Assembly: GCA_937886715.1 (NCBI GenBank)
Contig: CAKZZD010000034.1
Coordinates: forward strand, 1-47,252
Reading direction: 5' to 3'
From: an uncultured Bacteroidales bacterium
Lineage (GTDB): Bacteria; Bacteroidota; Bacteroidia; Bacteroidales; P3
DNA: 47,252 bases
Below, piece after piece: positions 8,407 to 17,336 of this stretch (position 1 is the stretch's first letter; each line of letters opens with the position of its first letter). Under the pieces are notes generated by a model. That model had not been told where the DNA came from, made no database searches, and saw nothing but the letters and a program-made list of their open reading frames with translations. Made by a program: the position numbers and the translations under genes.

Positions 8407-8609
8407 CAACTTTTTTCACGATGTTTGGGCAAGAAATCAGAAAAGTTTTAAAACCCTCCCGTTGATAAGTTGGCGACAACCCCTAAACGGTGCAACACCA
8501 CTTCATTACGCCCTCATCGCCGCCACCGCCAAAGCACCTCATTTCCACCCACTCAGCAGCATTTCTACAGCACCCGAACGAAGAAAACCGACAAATTGAA
8601 AAAAAGTTG

Positions 8610-8618
8610 TACCTTTGC
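8610..8618 (+). promoter_or_regulatory. -7 element (TACCTTTGC) for the Sua5/YciO-holin-panC operon
   Basis: TACCTTTGC matches the Bacteroidota TAnnTTTGC -7 motif and sits only 11 bases before the ATG at 8630, implying a very short leader and no Shine-Dalgarno. The -33 TTTG is not at the expected distance; a TTG at 8596 is too close. Confidence 0.6.
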
Positions 8619-8629
8619 ACCCAATAATT

Positions 8630-9250
8630 ATGCTTACAAAACTATACAACGGTAATCCTAACACGCGCGAAGTCAGACGCATAGCCGACATCCTTCGCGA
8701 CGGCAAAGTGGTCATCATGCCCACCGACACGCTATATGCCTTCGCGTGCTGCATGGATCAGAAACGGGCCGTGGAAAGCATCGCCCAGCTGAAAGGATTC
8801 AAATTGAAGCAGGCCAAATACTCAATACTCTGCTCCTCGCTGAGCCAAGTGTCGGAGTATGTCAGGCCCCTGGACCGCGACGTGTTCGCCTTGCTCAAGG
8901 CTAGCCTCCCGGGACCCTTCACCTTCATCCTTGAGGCCAACAACAATGTGCCTCGCAACTATCAGAATGCCAACAAGACCATCGGCATCCGTGTGCCCGA
9001 CAACGACATCACCCGCGCCCTCATCGAGGAAGTGGGCATGCCGCTGATTGCCACATCCGTACGCCCAATCGACAACACCGACGACGAACCCGAAAACTAC
9101 ACCGACCCCGACCTGATCCACGACCGCTTCGGCAGCCGCGTCGACATTGTGGTGGACGGCGGATACGCCGAACCCGAGCCCTCGACCGTGGTCGACTGCT
9201 CCGACGGCATCGAAGTGGTGCGGCAAGGCAAAGGTCAAATCGATATCTGA
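8630..9250 (+). CDS. L-threonylcarbamoyladenylate synthase family protein (Sua5/YciO/YrdC)
   Basis: This 206-aa cytoplasmic protein has the YrdC fold. The N-terminal IADILRDGKVVIMPTDTLYA matches the family's G..v.fPTdTvYg signature, followed by IAQLKGFKLKQAKYSILCSS (the kxR..kP region), GPFTFILEA, TIGIRVPDN and a C-terminal PSTVVDCSDG. TsaC/Sua5 makes threonylcarbamoyl-AMP for the t6A37 tRNA modification. In this member the usual K.R.. motif is altered, as in the YciO subgroup, so the exact substrate is uncertain. I chose the ATG at 8630 because it follows the -7 box directly; an in-frame TTG at 8615 overlaps the promoter. Confidence 0.85.
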   Translation: MLTKLYNGNPNTREVRRIADILRDGKVVIMPTDTLYAFACCMDQKRAVESIAQLKGFKLKQAKYSILCSSLSQVSEYVRPLDRDVFALLKASLPGPFTFILEANNNVPRNYQNANKTIGIRVPDNDITRALIEEVGMPLIATSVRPIDNTDDEPENYTDPDLIHDRFGSRVDIVVDGGYAEPEPSTVVDCSDGIEVVRQGKGQIDI

Positions 9251-9258
9251 AACTCACC

Positions 9259-9714
9259 ATGGACGGCAATGGGACTTTCTACACCAGCCGCAGCGGCTGC
9301 CTCGTAAGGATACTGCTGCTGGCTTTGGCCGTGACGATCGGCGCACGACTGCTGCCCGGCGTACAGGTCGACTCGATATGGGCCATACTGCTCACGGCAG
9401 TGGTCATCTCGCTGCTCGACAATCTGGTGCGCCCCGTGCTGGTGGTGGTCACGCTGCCCGCCACGGCGCTCACACTCGGCCTGTTCCTGTTCGTGATCAA
9501 CGCCCTGATCATCCTGATGTCGTCGGCCATCGTGCGCGGCTTCCACGTGGACAGCTTCTGGTCGGCACTGCTGTTCAGCCTCGTGCTGACGGCGGTCAAC
9601 TACCTCCTCGAACTGCCCAACCGCTACATCGACCGCAAGGAACTGCGCCCACGCGACGACCACCACAACGACGATGACGAAGAATTCACTCCTTACGAAG
9701 AAATAAAAGACTGA
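9259..9714 (+). CDS. Four-TM phage-holin-family membrane protein (PF04020-like)
   Basis: This is a 151-aa protein with four hydrophobic segments (around residues 15-30, 36-58, 63-88 and 96-114). It has the family's central DNLVRPVLVVVTLPATALTL stretch, which corresponds to the N.lirPil.ll.lPl..lTlGLf pattern of Phage_holin_4_2 proteins. The C-terminal tail is hydrophilic and acidic (RDDHHNDDDEEF). Despite the name, members are widespread chromosomal inner-membrane proteins of unknown role, and nothing here suggests a prophage. It lies eight bases after the upstream gene and one base before panC. Confidence 0.82.
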   Translation: MDGNGTFYTSRSGCLVRILLLALAVTIGARLLPGVQVDSIWAILLTAVVISLLDNLVRPVLVVVTLPATALTLGLFLFVINALIILMSSAIVRGFHVDSFWSALLFSLVLTAVNYLLELPNRYIDRKELRPRDDHHNDDDEEFTPYEEIKD

Positions 9715-9715
9715 C

Positions 9716-10615
9716 ATGAGACAAATCGCAACAACGGCCGAACTGCAGTCGGCCGTGGCCGAGGCCAAGGCAAAAGGCCTCGAAATCGGACTGGTACCGA
9801 CGATGGGTGCGCTGCACGAAGGTCACCTCTCGCTCATCGAACGCGCTCTGCGCGAGAACGATATGGTGGTGGTGAGCCTGTTCGTCAACCCCATCCAATT
9901 CAACAACAAAGAGGACCTCGAAAAATATCCCCGCACCATTGACGCCGACCTCAAACTGATTGCCGACAAGATATCGGCCATGGATGACCTGCGCGCCACC
10001 GAACTGCTGGCCTTCACACCCAGCGTCGACGAGATGTACCCCGACGGCGAACCCACCGAGGTGTACCACTTCGGCCCCGTCGAGGAGGTGATGGAAGGTC
10101 CCCGCCGCCCCGGCCACTTCTCCGGTGTGGCCGTGGTGGTTCGCCGCCTCTTCGACCTGGCACAACCCAAACGCGCCTACTTCGGCGAGAAAGACTACCA
10201 GCAGATCGCCGTGATCCGGGCCCTGCTCAAGCAGATACAGTACCCCATCGAGCTGGTTCCATGCCCCATCGTGCGTGCCGACGACGGCCTCGCCCTCAGC
10301 AGCCGCAACATGCGCCTCTCACCTGCCGCCCGCGCCATGGCCCCCGCCATCAACGCCACCCTCGAGCAGGCTGCCGAAATGGCCGAATACGAGGACGTCG
10401 ACGACGTCAAGGAATGGGTGCTCGACACACTCAGCTCCTACCACGAGGTGAACCCCCAACCCGATGGATTGAAATTCGAACCGGAATACTTCGAGATCGT
10501 CGACGCCATCACCCTGCAACCCATTGAAAACTGGGACGACACCGACAACGGTGCCGTCGGCTGCATCGCCGTATGGCTCGACGGTGTCCGCCTGATCGAC
10601 ATCGTGAAGTTCTGA
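9716..10615 (+). CDS. panC: Pantoate--beta-alanine ligase
   Basis: This 299-aa enzyme condenses pantoate with beta-alanine using ATP to give pantothenate, the coenzyme A precursor. Motifs are in order: VPTMGALHEGHLSLI (HIGH-like), VVSLFVNPIQFNNKEDLEKYPR, the FSGVAVVVRRLFDL helix, FGEKDYQQ and the KMSKS-equivalent LSSRNMRLS. The length exceeds the usual 280 aa slightly through an insert after DLKLIADKIS and an acidic stretch near the C-terminus. It is the third gene of the operon and is followed by a strong terminator. panB and panD are not in the window. Confidence 0.96.
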   Translation: MRQIATTAELQSAVAEAKAKGLEIGLVPTMGALHEGHLSLIERALRENDMVVVSLFVNPIQFNNKEDLEKYPRTIDADLKLIADKISAMDDLRATELLAFTPSVDEMYPDGEPTEVYHFGPVEEVMEGPRRPGHFSGVAVVVRRLFDLAQPKRAYFGEKDYQQIAVIRALLKQIQYPIELVPCPIVRADDGLALSSRNMRLSPAARAMAPAINATLEQAAEMAEYEDVDDVKEWVLDTLSSYHEVNPQPDGLKFEPEYFEIVDAITLQPIENWDDTDNGAVGCIAVWLDGVRLIDIVKF

Positions 10616-10635
10616 CCCCTTCACCACAACACCAT

Positions 10636-10677
10636 GCGAGGGGGCTTCCCGTTCAGGAAGTCCCCTCGCTCGTTTTT
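10636..10677 (+). terminator. Rho-independent terminator of the panC operon
   Basis: A 14-bp near-perfect stem (GCGAGGGGGCTTCC pairing with GGAAGTCCCCTCGC, with one G-T wobble) and a six-base loop are followed by CGTTTTTAG. It begins 20 bases after the panC stop. Confidence 0.9.
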
Positions 10678-10710
10678 AGTGCCATGCACCATTCCGCCGG
10701 CCGGCGCCGC

Positions 10711-10744
10711 ACAACAAAACAGCCCGCCTTCATCAGGCGGGCTG
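10711..10744 (-). terminator. Rho-independent terminator of rpsA
   Basis: On the minus strand CAGCCCGCCT and AGGCGGGCTG form a perfect 10-bp stem with a five-base loop, followed by TTTTGTTGT. It sits 45 bases past the rpsA stop and faces the panC terminator. Confidence 0.88.
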
Positions 10745-10789
10745 CTCGTAGGATCATCCTGCCCATGGCGGGCAGAATGGATGGGGATT

Positions 10790-12562
10790 TTATTTCTCCT
10801 CTTTCAGTTTCTGGAAGATGTCAAGGTCACCGAGCGTGGTCTTCTCCAGGTTGTCGTTGATCTGCTTGACGGTGCGCTTCGTGGCGCGCTCCTTCTTGTC
10901 GTCGCCCTCGCGGGTGCTGTCGGCACCATCCTGGAAGGTGCGGGTGTGCGAAACAATGATCTTCTTCGAATCTTTCGAGAATTCAATCACCTTGAAATCA
11001 AGGGTCTCGCCCTGACGGGCCTTGGTCTTGTCCTCCTTGTCGAGGTGACGCATCGGTGCGAAGGCCTCAACATCGTAAGGCAGGATCACGGTGGCGCCCT
11101 TGTCGTTCATGCTGACAATCTTGCCCTGGTGGACACTGCCAACGGTGAACAGGCTCTCGTACACATCCCAAGGATTCTCCTCGAGCTGCTTGTGGCCGAG
11201 GCTGAGACGACGGTTGTTGGCATCGACTTCGAGCACAACCACATCGATCTTCTCGCCGATCTTGGTGAACTCGGCGGGGTGCTTGATCTTCTTGCTCCAG
11301 CTGAGGTCGCTGATGTGGATCAGACCGTCGACACCCTCCTCAAGCTCGACAAAGATGCCGAAGTTGGTGAAGTTGCGCACCGTGGCGGTGTGCTTGCTTC
11401 CGACGGGATATTTCTCGGCGATAGCCAGCCAGGGATCCGGCATGAGCTGACGGATGCCAAGGCTCATCTTGCGGTTCTCGCGGTCGAGCGAAAGGATCAC
11501 GGCCTCGACCTCGTCGCCCACCTTCAGGAAATCCTGGGCGCTGCGCAGGTGCTGGCTCCAGCTCATCTCGCTGACGTGGATCAGACCCTCGACACCGGGC
11601 ATCACCTCGACAAATGCGCCATAGTCGGCCAGAACAACAACTTTACCCTTCACGTGGTCGCCTTCCTTCAGGTTGGGATCAAGGGCATCCCACGGGTGAG
11701 GAGTGAGCTGCTTCAGACCCAGGGCAATACGACGTTTGGCCTCGTCGAAATCGAGGATAACCACGTTGATTTTCTGGTCGAGCTGCACAATCTCTTCGGG
11801 ATGGTTGATGCGGCCCCAGCTGAGGTCGGTGATGTGGATCAGACCGTCAACACCGCCGAGGTCCACGAACACACCGTACGAGGTGATGTTCTTCACAACA
11901 CCCTCCAGCACCTGACCCTTCTCGAGGTGGCTGATGATCTCGGCCTTCTGGGCCTCGATCTCGTCCTCGATGAGAGCCTTGTGGCTGACAACGACATTCT
12001 TGTACTCGTGGTTGATCTTGACCACCTTGAACTCCATCTGCTTGTCGACATACACGTCGTAGTCGCGGATGGGCTTGACATCGATCTGGCTGCCCGGAAG
12101 GAAAGCCTCGATATTGTCAAACACGGTGACGATCAGGCCGCCCTTGGTGCGGCTCTTGACGTAACCGGTGATAATTTCCTGATTGTCGTAAGCTTCGTTG
12201 ACGCGCTCCCAGGATTTCAGGATACGGGCTTTCTTGTGGCTGAGCATCAGCTGGCCATTGGCGTCCTCCTGGCTCTCCACATACACTTCGATCTTGTCGC
12301 CGGCCTTGAGGTCGGGATTGTAGCGAAGCTCGCTGGCGGGGATCACACCGTCGCTCTTGGCGCCGACGTTGACCACAGCCTCGCGGTCGTTGATAGCCAC
12401 GATCGTTCCTTCGATCACCTCCTGCTCCGTGAAGGCGTTGAAACTTTTTTCATAAGCTTCGGTTTTGTCGCTGGCCTGCTCTTTGTTACTTACTTTTCCG
12501 GCTTTCTCATCGATAGCATCCCAATCGAAATCGGCCAACGGTTGCACATTCTTGTAATCCAT
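10790..12562 (-). CDS. rpsA: 30S ribosomal protein S1
   Basis: This 590-aa protein has six S1 RNA-binding domains (roughly 54-120, 135-200, 220-290, 305-375, 390-460 and 475-545). The most regular contain VDGLIHITDLSW, VEGLIHVSEMSW and VDGLIHISDLSW. S1 binds mRNA on the 30S subunit and helps initiation, which matters in a phylum where most genes lack a Shine-Dalgarno. The N-terminal 45 residues are acidic and lysine-rich, and the C-terminal tail is charged. It is monocistronic here, with its own promoter (12681-12712) and terminator. Confidence 0.97.
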   Translation of the reverse strand: MDYKNVQPLADFDWDAIDEKAGKVSNKEQASDKTEAYEKSFNAFTEQEVIEGTIVAINDREAVVNVGAKSDGVIPASELRYNPDLKAGDKIEVYVESQEDANGQLMLSHKKARILKSWERVNEAYDNQEIITGYVKSRTKGGLIVTVFDNIEAFLPGSQIDVKPIRDYDVYVDKQMEFKVVKINHEYKNVVVSHKALIEDEIEAQKAEIISHLEKGQVLEGVVKNITSYGVFVDLGGVDGLIHITDLSWGRINHPEEIVQLDQKINVVILDFDEAKRRIALGLKQLTPHPWDALDPNLKEGDHVKGKVVVLADYGAFVEVMPGVEGLIHVSEMSWSQHLRSAQDFLKVGDEVEAVILSLDRENRKMSLGIRQLMPDPWLAIAEKYPVGSKHTATVRNFTNFGIFVELEEGVDGLIHISDLSWSKKIKHPAEFTKIGEKIDVVVLEVDANNRRLSLGHKQLEENPWDVYESLFTVGSVHQGKIVSMNDKGATVILPYDVEAFAPMRHLDKEDKTKARQGETLDFKVIEFSKDSKKIIVSHTRTFQDGADSTREGDDKKERATKRTVKQINDNLEKTTLGDLDIFQKLKEEK

Positions 12563-12680
12563 GTGTGAGATTCTTTTTGTTGTTTGTGCGCCCCTGTCAC
12601 GCGCGGGTTGTACATTATATTATTGTTTAACGCTCTGACAGCCACACTATTGACAGGACACAGCGCAACATGTCAGAAGT

Positions 12681-12712
12681 GCAAAAATACGACTTTTTCC
12701 GAAACCGGCAAA
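12681..12712 (-). promoter_or_regulatory. rpsA promoter (TTTG - N19 - TATTTTTGC)
   Basis: The minus strand carries TTTG (12712-12709), exactly 19 bases, then TATTTTTGC (12689-12681), the full Bacteroidota housekeeping consensus. The start site would be near 12675, giving rpsA a leader of about 113 bases. Confidence 0.78.
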
Positions 12713-12847
12713 ATTTTTTTTCAGCCAACCCCATTCAGTTCCTCCCGCATCCACCCTTCCCCGCCGCTACTCTCCCGGGCACCGCCACCTCCCTCCTCCA
12801 GCCGCCCGCCGACCATTTTTTCGTCCTCTTCCAAACCGCTGATTCTC

Positions 12848-12953
12848 CGTACCTTCTCCTTACCAACTCCTACCCAACTCCTACCATAGTAGGAGATGAT
12901 AAGGAGATGGTAAGGTGTTGGTAAGTGGGAATCAGGCAGTTGCCACATATTGC
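12848..12953 (+). repeat. Interspersed palindromic repeat, copy A
   Basis: This is the first of four related elements (others at 22416, 28748 and 41232). A CT-rich left arm (CCGTACCTTCTCCTTA, then ACTCCTACCC units) is followed by a short CATA-type centre and a right arm with GTAGGAGATG and GGTAAGG, forming an imperfect palindrome. The downstream flank GGGAATCAGGCAGTTGC is shared with copy C. It lies between ung and the rpsA promoter. The preceding 100 bases (12740-12845) are C-rich low complexity with no gene; I see no other feature in the 437-base gap apart from the rpsA promoter and leader. Confidence 0.85.
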
Positions 12954-12999
12954 GAATCGTTGCCCATCGGGGCTGGCAAAGGGGGAAAATGGGGGGGCA

Positions 13000-13677
13000 C
13001 TAAAGGATGCGCGACCAGTCGATCGGCGCCTGTCCTTGGGCGGCCAGGATGGCGTTGGTCTGCGAGAAATGGCGGCATCCGAAGAAGCCGCGGTAGGCCG
13101 ACAGCGGCGAGGGGTGCGGGGCCGTCAGCACATGGTGTCGGGAAAGGTCGACCAGCGGTTTTTTGGCGATGGCATAGCTGCCCCAAAGCAGGAACACGAT
13201 GCCGCTGCGCTGCGCGCTCAAGGCGCTGATGGCGGCATCGGTGAACTGCTCCCAGCCATGGTGCTGGTGCGATCCGGCCTGGTGGGCGCGGACGGTGAGC
13301 GTGGCATTGAGCAGCAGCACCCCCTGCTCGGCCCATCCGCGAAGGTCGCCGTGGTCGAAGGGCAGGTTGAGGCCAAGGTCGGAATTGATTTCCTTGATGA
13401 TGTTGACCAGCGAGGGCGGCACGGCGATGCCCTGCGGCACCGAGAAGCACAGGCCCATGGCCTGGCCTGGCTCGTGGTAGGGGTCCTGGCCAAGGATCAC
13501 CACTTTGACGCGGTCGAAGGGTGTGGTGTCGAAGGCGGCAAAGATGTCTCCCCCACGGGGATAGCAGGTGTACTGCTGCCGCTCGGCGACAAGAAATTCC
13601 TTGAGTTGTGCAAAATATGCCGACTCGAACTGTGGACGCAGCACTTCAAGCCAACTGGGATCGATTTTCACGGCCAT
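13000..13677 (-). CDS. ung: Uracil-DNA glycosylase (family 1)
   Basis: This 225-aa enzyme removes uracil from DNA to start base excision repair. Diagnostic motifs are the water-activating loop GQDPYH (63-68, catalytic Asp65), the uracil-binding LLLNATLTVRAHQAGSH region and the minor-groove HPSPLSAYRGFFGC loop with its catalytic His. Length and motif order are normal. It is the last gene of the lysS-led run, 47 bases after the MBL hydrolase; the palindromic repeat copy A lies just downstream. Confidence 0.96.
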   Translation of the reverse strand: MAVKIDPSWLEVLRPQFESAYFAQLKEFLVAERQQYTCYPRGGDIFAAFDTTPFDRVKVVILGQDPYHEPGQAMGLCFSVPQGIAVPPSLVNIIKEINSDLGLNLPFDHGDLRGWAEQGVLLLNATLTVRAHQAGSHQHHGWEQFTDAAISALSAQRSGIVFLLWGSYAIAKKPLVDLSRHHVLTAPHPSPLSAYRGFFGCRHFSQTNAILAAQGQAPIDWSRIL

Positions 13678-13724
13678 ATCAAAGGTGGGTTTGAGGTCAA
13701 AATAAACTTGTGGTTATCATGCCG

Positions 13725-14363
13725 TTACGCCAAGAAGCTGTTGTATTTGCGTTCACGGCCTATCTGGCTGCTGATGCCGTGTCCGGGGAGGACGGTGTAG
13801 TCGGCGGGGAGGACAAGGATGCGGGTTTTGAGCTTTTCGATCAGCGTGGGATAGTCGCCGCCGGGCAGGTCGGTGCGACCTATGCTGAAATGGAAAAGGG
13901 CGTCGCCGGTGATCACGGCCTGGGCGTCGTGCAGCACATAGCACATGCTGCCCGGACAATGGCCGGGGACGTAGCGGCACTCGATGTCGGTGGCACCCAG
14001 GTGCAGCACCTCGTCGTCGGCCACCTCGTTGACTTCGAGGTCGCTCATGTCGTCCACCGCAAAACCCATTACCGAGCCATAGGCTTCGGCCTGGCGCAGC
14101 AGTTTGCGGCCGTCGGCATGCATGGTTACCGGCAACTGATAGCGCTGGCAGGTCTGGCGCAAGCCGGCGATGTGGTCGACGTGGGCATGCGTCAGCAGCA
14201 CCATGACGGGCTGGAGCTGCTCATGCTCAATGTATTGGAACAGCTGTTCGTCCTCGAACGAAGCCTCGCAGGCGGGGTCCACGATGGCACACTGGCGTGT
14301 GGAGTCGTCGGCGATCACGTAGCAATTTACTTCAAAATGATTGAATGTGAACTGTTTAATCAT
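13725..14363 (-). CDS. MBL-fold metallo-hydrolase (glyoxalase II-like)
   Basis: This 212-aa cytoplasmic protein has the metallo-beta-lactamase fold. It carries THAHVDH (the HxHxDH metal site), a downstream metal His in VPGHCPGS, the bridging Asp in VITGDALFH and a C-terminal His in LPGHG. The set and short length match the YcbL/glyoxalase-II-like group of thiol-ester or persulfide hydrolases; the substrate cannot be read from sequence. I chose the ATG at 14363 (MIKQFTFNHFEVNCYV, a common start for this group) over a GTG at 14375. It follows the type B cargo gene by 19 bases. Confidence 0.88.
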   Translation of the reverse strand: MIKQFTFNHFEVNCYVIADDSTRQCAIVDPACEASFEDEQLFQYIEHEQLQPVMVLLTHAHVDHIAGLRQTCQRYQLPVTMHADGRKLLRQAEAYGSVMGFAVDDMSDLEVNEVADDEVLHLGATDIECRYVPGHCPGSMCYVLHDAQAVITGDALFHFSIGRTDLPGGDYPTLIEKLKTRILVLPADYTVLPGHGISSQIGRERKYNSFLA

Positions 14364-14382
14364 AGCGTATAGCACATTGTTG

Positions 14383-17325
14383 TCATTCCCCCCGGATCAC
14401 CTCGATGATGCCGTTGCGGCGCACCAGGCCATAATCGTTTCGGGCCATGAAGCGGTAGAAGTAGGTGCCGTCGGGGCTGGACGTTTTGTTGGGGTCCCAG
14501 AATTGATCTTCGCGCACGATGTCGCGGACATGGTAGACGCAGATGCCCCAGGCGTTGAATATCCAGAGCTCGCAGGAGGGGTACTGCCCCAGTTCAATCA
14601 GGTTCGCAATCTGCCAACGGTCGTTGATGCCGTCGCCGTTGGGTGTGACGAGGTTGGGGAAGTCGAGCCAGGCGGTCACGATCTCGATGGAATGCTGGGC
14701 GGTGTCGGTACAGGTGTGGGTGACGGTGTGGTCGAAATAGGTGGAGGTGCACGATGCCACAAGGCGCACATCGACAGTGCCTTGGGGCAATTCGCCCTGC
14801 CAGCGGTAAAAGGGGGCGAAAGCGGTGAGGGTGTCGCATACGGTGCCGCCCGGCTCCTTGGGCATCAACCACAGCCATCGGCATGTGTCGGGCCGGGAAT
14901 AGTTGAGCAGTTGCACTTCGGGCGACATGTCGGACGGGTGCTCGGGATACCAGCCGAAGTCTGCCTCAGGCGAAACGGCCACCAGCACAGGCCACTGCAT
15001 TGTGTCGGTGCAGCCGGAACGGCTGGTGGCGACGAGCGTCAGGGTATGCATTCCTGCCGTGTCTAAACGGAAGTCGGCCATCTGAGTGGCAACGGCAGAC
15101 GAAGGGTCATCGAAATACCATTGCCATTCGGCACTGCCGCGGGTGGAGTCGACAACGTAGAGTGTCTGGTTGTCGCAGATCACGATGGGCAGCGTGTCGG
15201 TCCAGCGCAGGCCGTCGGTGCTGTGCCGAAAGCGCAGCCGGAAGGAGCTGTCCCTCAGCACGAGGGAGATATGGACCAGCGAGTCGCAACCTGCAACGGA
15301 GGCCAGCATGGTGTCGAAGGTGGAGGGTCCGCCATAGTAAACGCCATTATAGATGAACGGGCTGCCGGGGCATATTTCCACGGTGTCGTCGGTTTCGTAG
15401 ACAGGCGCCTCAATGACGACGAGGGTCACCGTGCTGTCGGCACCGTGGCTGTCGGTAAAGGTCGCTGTCGCGCTGTCGGGGCGTTCGAAGGTGTAGTCCA
15501 TCCACACGAAGGGCCACTCGTTGGCGCACACACTCTGTTCCACGCGGAGGTGCCGGTTGGGCCACACATGCAGGTGCAGATGGAGGATGGTGTCGCAGTC
15601 GGTGGATGACGACAGGATGAGTGTCGTGTCGCCGCCGGCGGTGAATTCGAGACCATGCCAGGTGTAAGGCAGTTGGTTCTCAACCACGGTGTCGGCCTCC
15701 CATAGCTGCGGACTCGACATTGCCCAACGCGAGACGGTGACGCGGCAGTCGGGGTCGAAACGGTCGGTCAGCTCGCACAGGTATTGCCTGGAATCTATCG
15801 GCACGGTGATGCTCTGCGTGGTGGCGATGGTGGTGGTATCGTCGCCGCAGTGCCATCGGTAGAGGAAGCCGTAGGGCATGGTGAAGGTGGTGCTGTCGGC
15901 GGTCAAGCAGCTGTCGGGGACGGCGTCGCGTTTGAGACACTCAAAGTTGAAGTAGGCATAGCACCAGCGGTTGTTGACGGCACCGTCGCAAGTGGTGACG
16001 CGTAGGCGCATCCGCTGCCCATGGTAGGTAGACAGATCGAATGCCTTGCCGGTGAAGTTGCGTCGCTTGTACATGCTGTTCATCTCGTCCCAGCCGGTGG
16101 TGTCCCATGCGTCGATGTAGAACTGGCTGCAGGGCGACAAGGTGTCGTCGAGCAGCTCGATGCGGAACCATGCGGGGTGGAGTGTGTCGCTGCGGTAGGC
16201 TTCCTCTGGGCCTTGAAATGTGCCAAAGGCCATGGCAACGGTGTACTTCATCACCAGCAAATCGCTCTCGTTGGTGTCGACATCGATAGTGTAGAGCATC
16301 GATGCCGATTCCCAGTCACCCAAGCGATTGCCGAGGCGCAAGGTGACGTTGTCGCCTGGCGGTATGGTGCGAGGGAACACCATCATGCCGCCGCCGTCGG
16401 AGCCGGGATTGGTGTTAAGGGCATGGGTGCCTGCGTAGATGCCGCTCACGCCGGGGGCGCTGGTGGTGTAGGTGCCGACATTCAGGTAAGGTTCCACAGG
16501 CGTGCCGTAGAAGGGAATGGCCATCGCGGAATTGAAGTCGGAGGCATCGAGGCACGCCCCTTCGCGGTAGCGGTGGATATAAACCTCGCTATGCGGCTGT
16601 ATCGGCATGCAGCCCGAATAAGGGCATTGGGCGATAAGGCCAGCGTTGAAGCTCTGGTAATAGTTGCGGGCAAAGGTGAAGCTGTTGCCGGTGACTTCGT
16701 AGGGCGTAGTCCAGTTGACGGTGAGAGTGACCGTCGGGTCGCCTGCTGACTCCCATTCCAGCCGCACCGAGTCCTCGCTGTTCTCAACCACCCTCAAGCC
16801 CCACGCTGCGCAGGGTGTCGAGGTGAGGTGCATGTCGTCGAGCCAGAAGGTGCCGTCGGCACAGAAAATATCGTGTCCGAAGAAGGCAATGCGGGCTCCC
16901 GTGGGTACAGACGATAGGTCGACGGCGGCAAAGTGCCACCGCTGCTGCCAGCCGTGCAGGGTGTCGAGCACGTGGAAGGTCGTGCTGTCGCTGGCGTCGG
17001 TCAGGTAGCCCACCTCCACCCAGTCGGTGTTCAAGTGCAGGTAGTACCAGAACGTAAGCCATACACTGTCGGCTCCGTAATCGATGCCCTCGTCGGGCAT
17101 AATGGTGAAACAGGTGGTGCCGTTATTGGCCAGCGCTTTTGCCCCGGAATGATGGACACCCGTCTGCACACTTACATAATGAAAGTCAAGGTTGGGCAGC
17201 GCGCTCCATCCCATGGGGCGGGAGTTGGGTGTTGCGTCCTCAAAGTCGTAGCATATTTCAACTTGCCCCCATGCCGGCAGCCAGGCCAGCACGAGGGCAA
17301 GCATTGCTATCAACCGACGAGGCAT
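14383..17325 (-). CDS. Large secreted T9SS cargo with type B (gliding-motility-associated) C-terminal domain
   Basis: This is a 980-aa surface or secreted protein. The start at 17325 gives a clean signal peptide (MPRRLIAMLALVLAWLPAWG); the longer frame would overlap lysS. Residues about 20-170 form a jelly-roll, choice-of-anchor-J-like module (VEICYDFEDATPNSRPMGW, ending GTFWLDDMHL). An unusual beta-rich middle follows, with a PKD-like segment near 790-850 (AEWQWYFDD, then SRSGCTDTMQW). The end carries FPNLVTPNGDGINDRW and a conserved tail, the CHU_C type B sorting signal used by T9SS. The function is probably adhesion or substrate binding; no catalytic motif is evident. It starts 11 bases after the lysS stop. 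Confidence 0.85.
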   Translation of the reverse strand: MPRRLIAMLALVLAWLPAWGQVEICYDFEDATPNSRPMGWSALPNLDFHYVSVQTGVHHSGAKALANNGTTCFTIMPDEGIDYGADSVWLTFWYYLHLNTDWVEVGYLTDASDSTTFHVLDTLHGWQQRWHFAAVDLSSVPTGARIAFFGHDIFCADGTFWLDDMHLTSTPCAAWGLRVVENSEDSVRLEWESAGDPTVTLTVNWTTPYEVTGNSFTFARNYYQSFNAGLIAQCPYSGCMPIQPHSEVYIHRYREGACLDASDFNSAMAIPFYGTPVEPYLNVGTYTTSAPGVSGIYAGTHALNTNPGSDGGGMMVFPRTIPPGDNVTLRLGNRLGDWESASMLYTIDVDTNESDLLVMKYTVAMAFGTFQGPEEAYRSDTLHPAWFRIELLDDTLSPCSQFYIDAWDTTGWDEMNSMYKRRNFTGKAFDLSTYHGQRMRLRVTTCDGAVNNRWCYAYFNFECLKRDAVPDSCLTADSTTFTMPYGFLYRWHCGDDTTTIATTQSITVPIDSRQYLCELTDRFDPDCRVTVSRWAMSSPQLWEADTVVENQLPYTWHGLEFTAGGDTTLILSSSTDCDTILHLHLHVWPNRHLRVEQSVCANEWPFVWMDYTFERPDSATATFTDSHGADSTVTLVVIEAPVYETDDTVEICPGSPFIYNGVYYGGPSTFDTMLASVAGCDSLVHISLVLRDSSFRLRFRHSTDGLRWTDTLPIVICDNQTLYVVDSTRGSAEWQWYFDDPSSAVATQMADFRLDTAGMHTLTLVATSRSGCTDTMQWPVLVAVSPEADFGWYPEHPSDMSPEVQLLNYSRPDTCRWLWLMPKEPGGTVCDTLTAFAPFYRWQGELPQGTVDVRLVASCTSTYFDHTVTHTCTDTAQHSIEIVTAWLDFPNLVTPNGDGINDRWQIANLIELGQYPSCELWIFNAWGICVYHVRDIVREDQFWDPNKTSSPDGTYFYRFMARNDYGLVRRNGIIEVIRGE

Positions 17326-17336
17326 GGTGATGAACT

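Noticed and set aside
9259..9714. Holin-like gene taken as a sign of a prophage
   Set aside because: PF04020-type proteins are common chromosomal membrane proteins, and the neighbours are housekeeping genes.
10634..12568. A 644-codon plus-strand frame opposite rpsA
   Set aside because: It is a shadow of the S1 repeats (alternating L/V/D/H), and the true gene lies on the minus strand.
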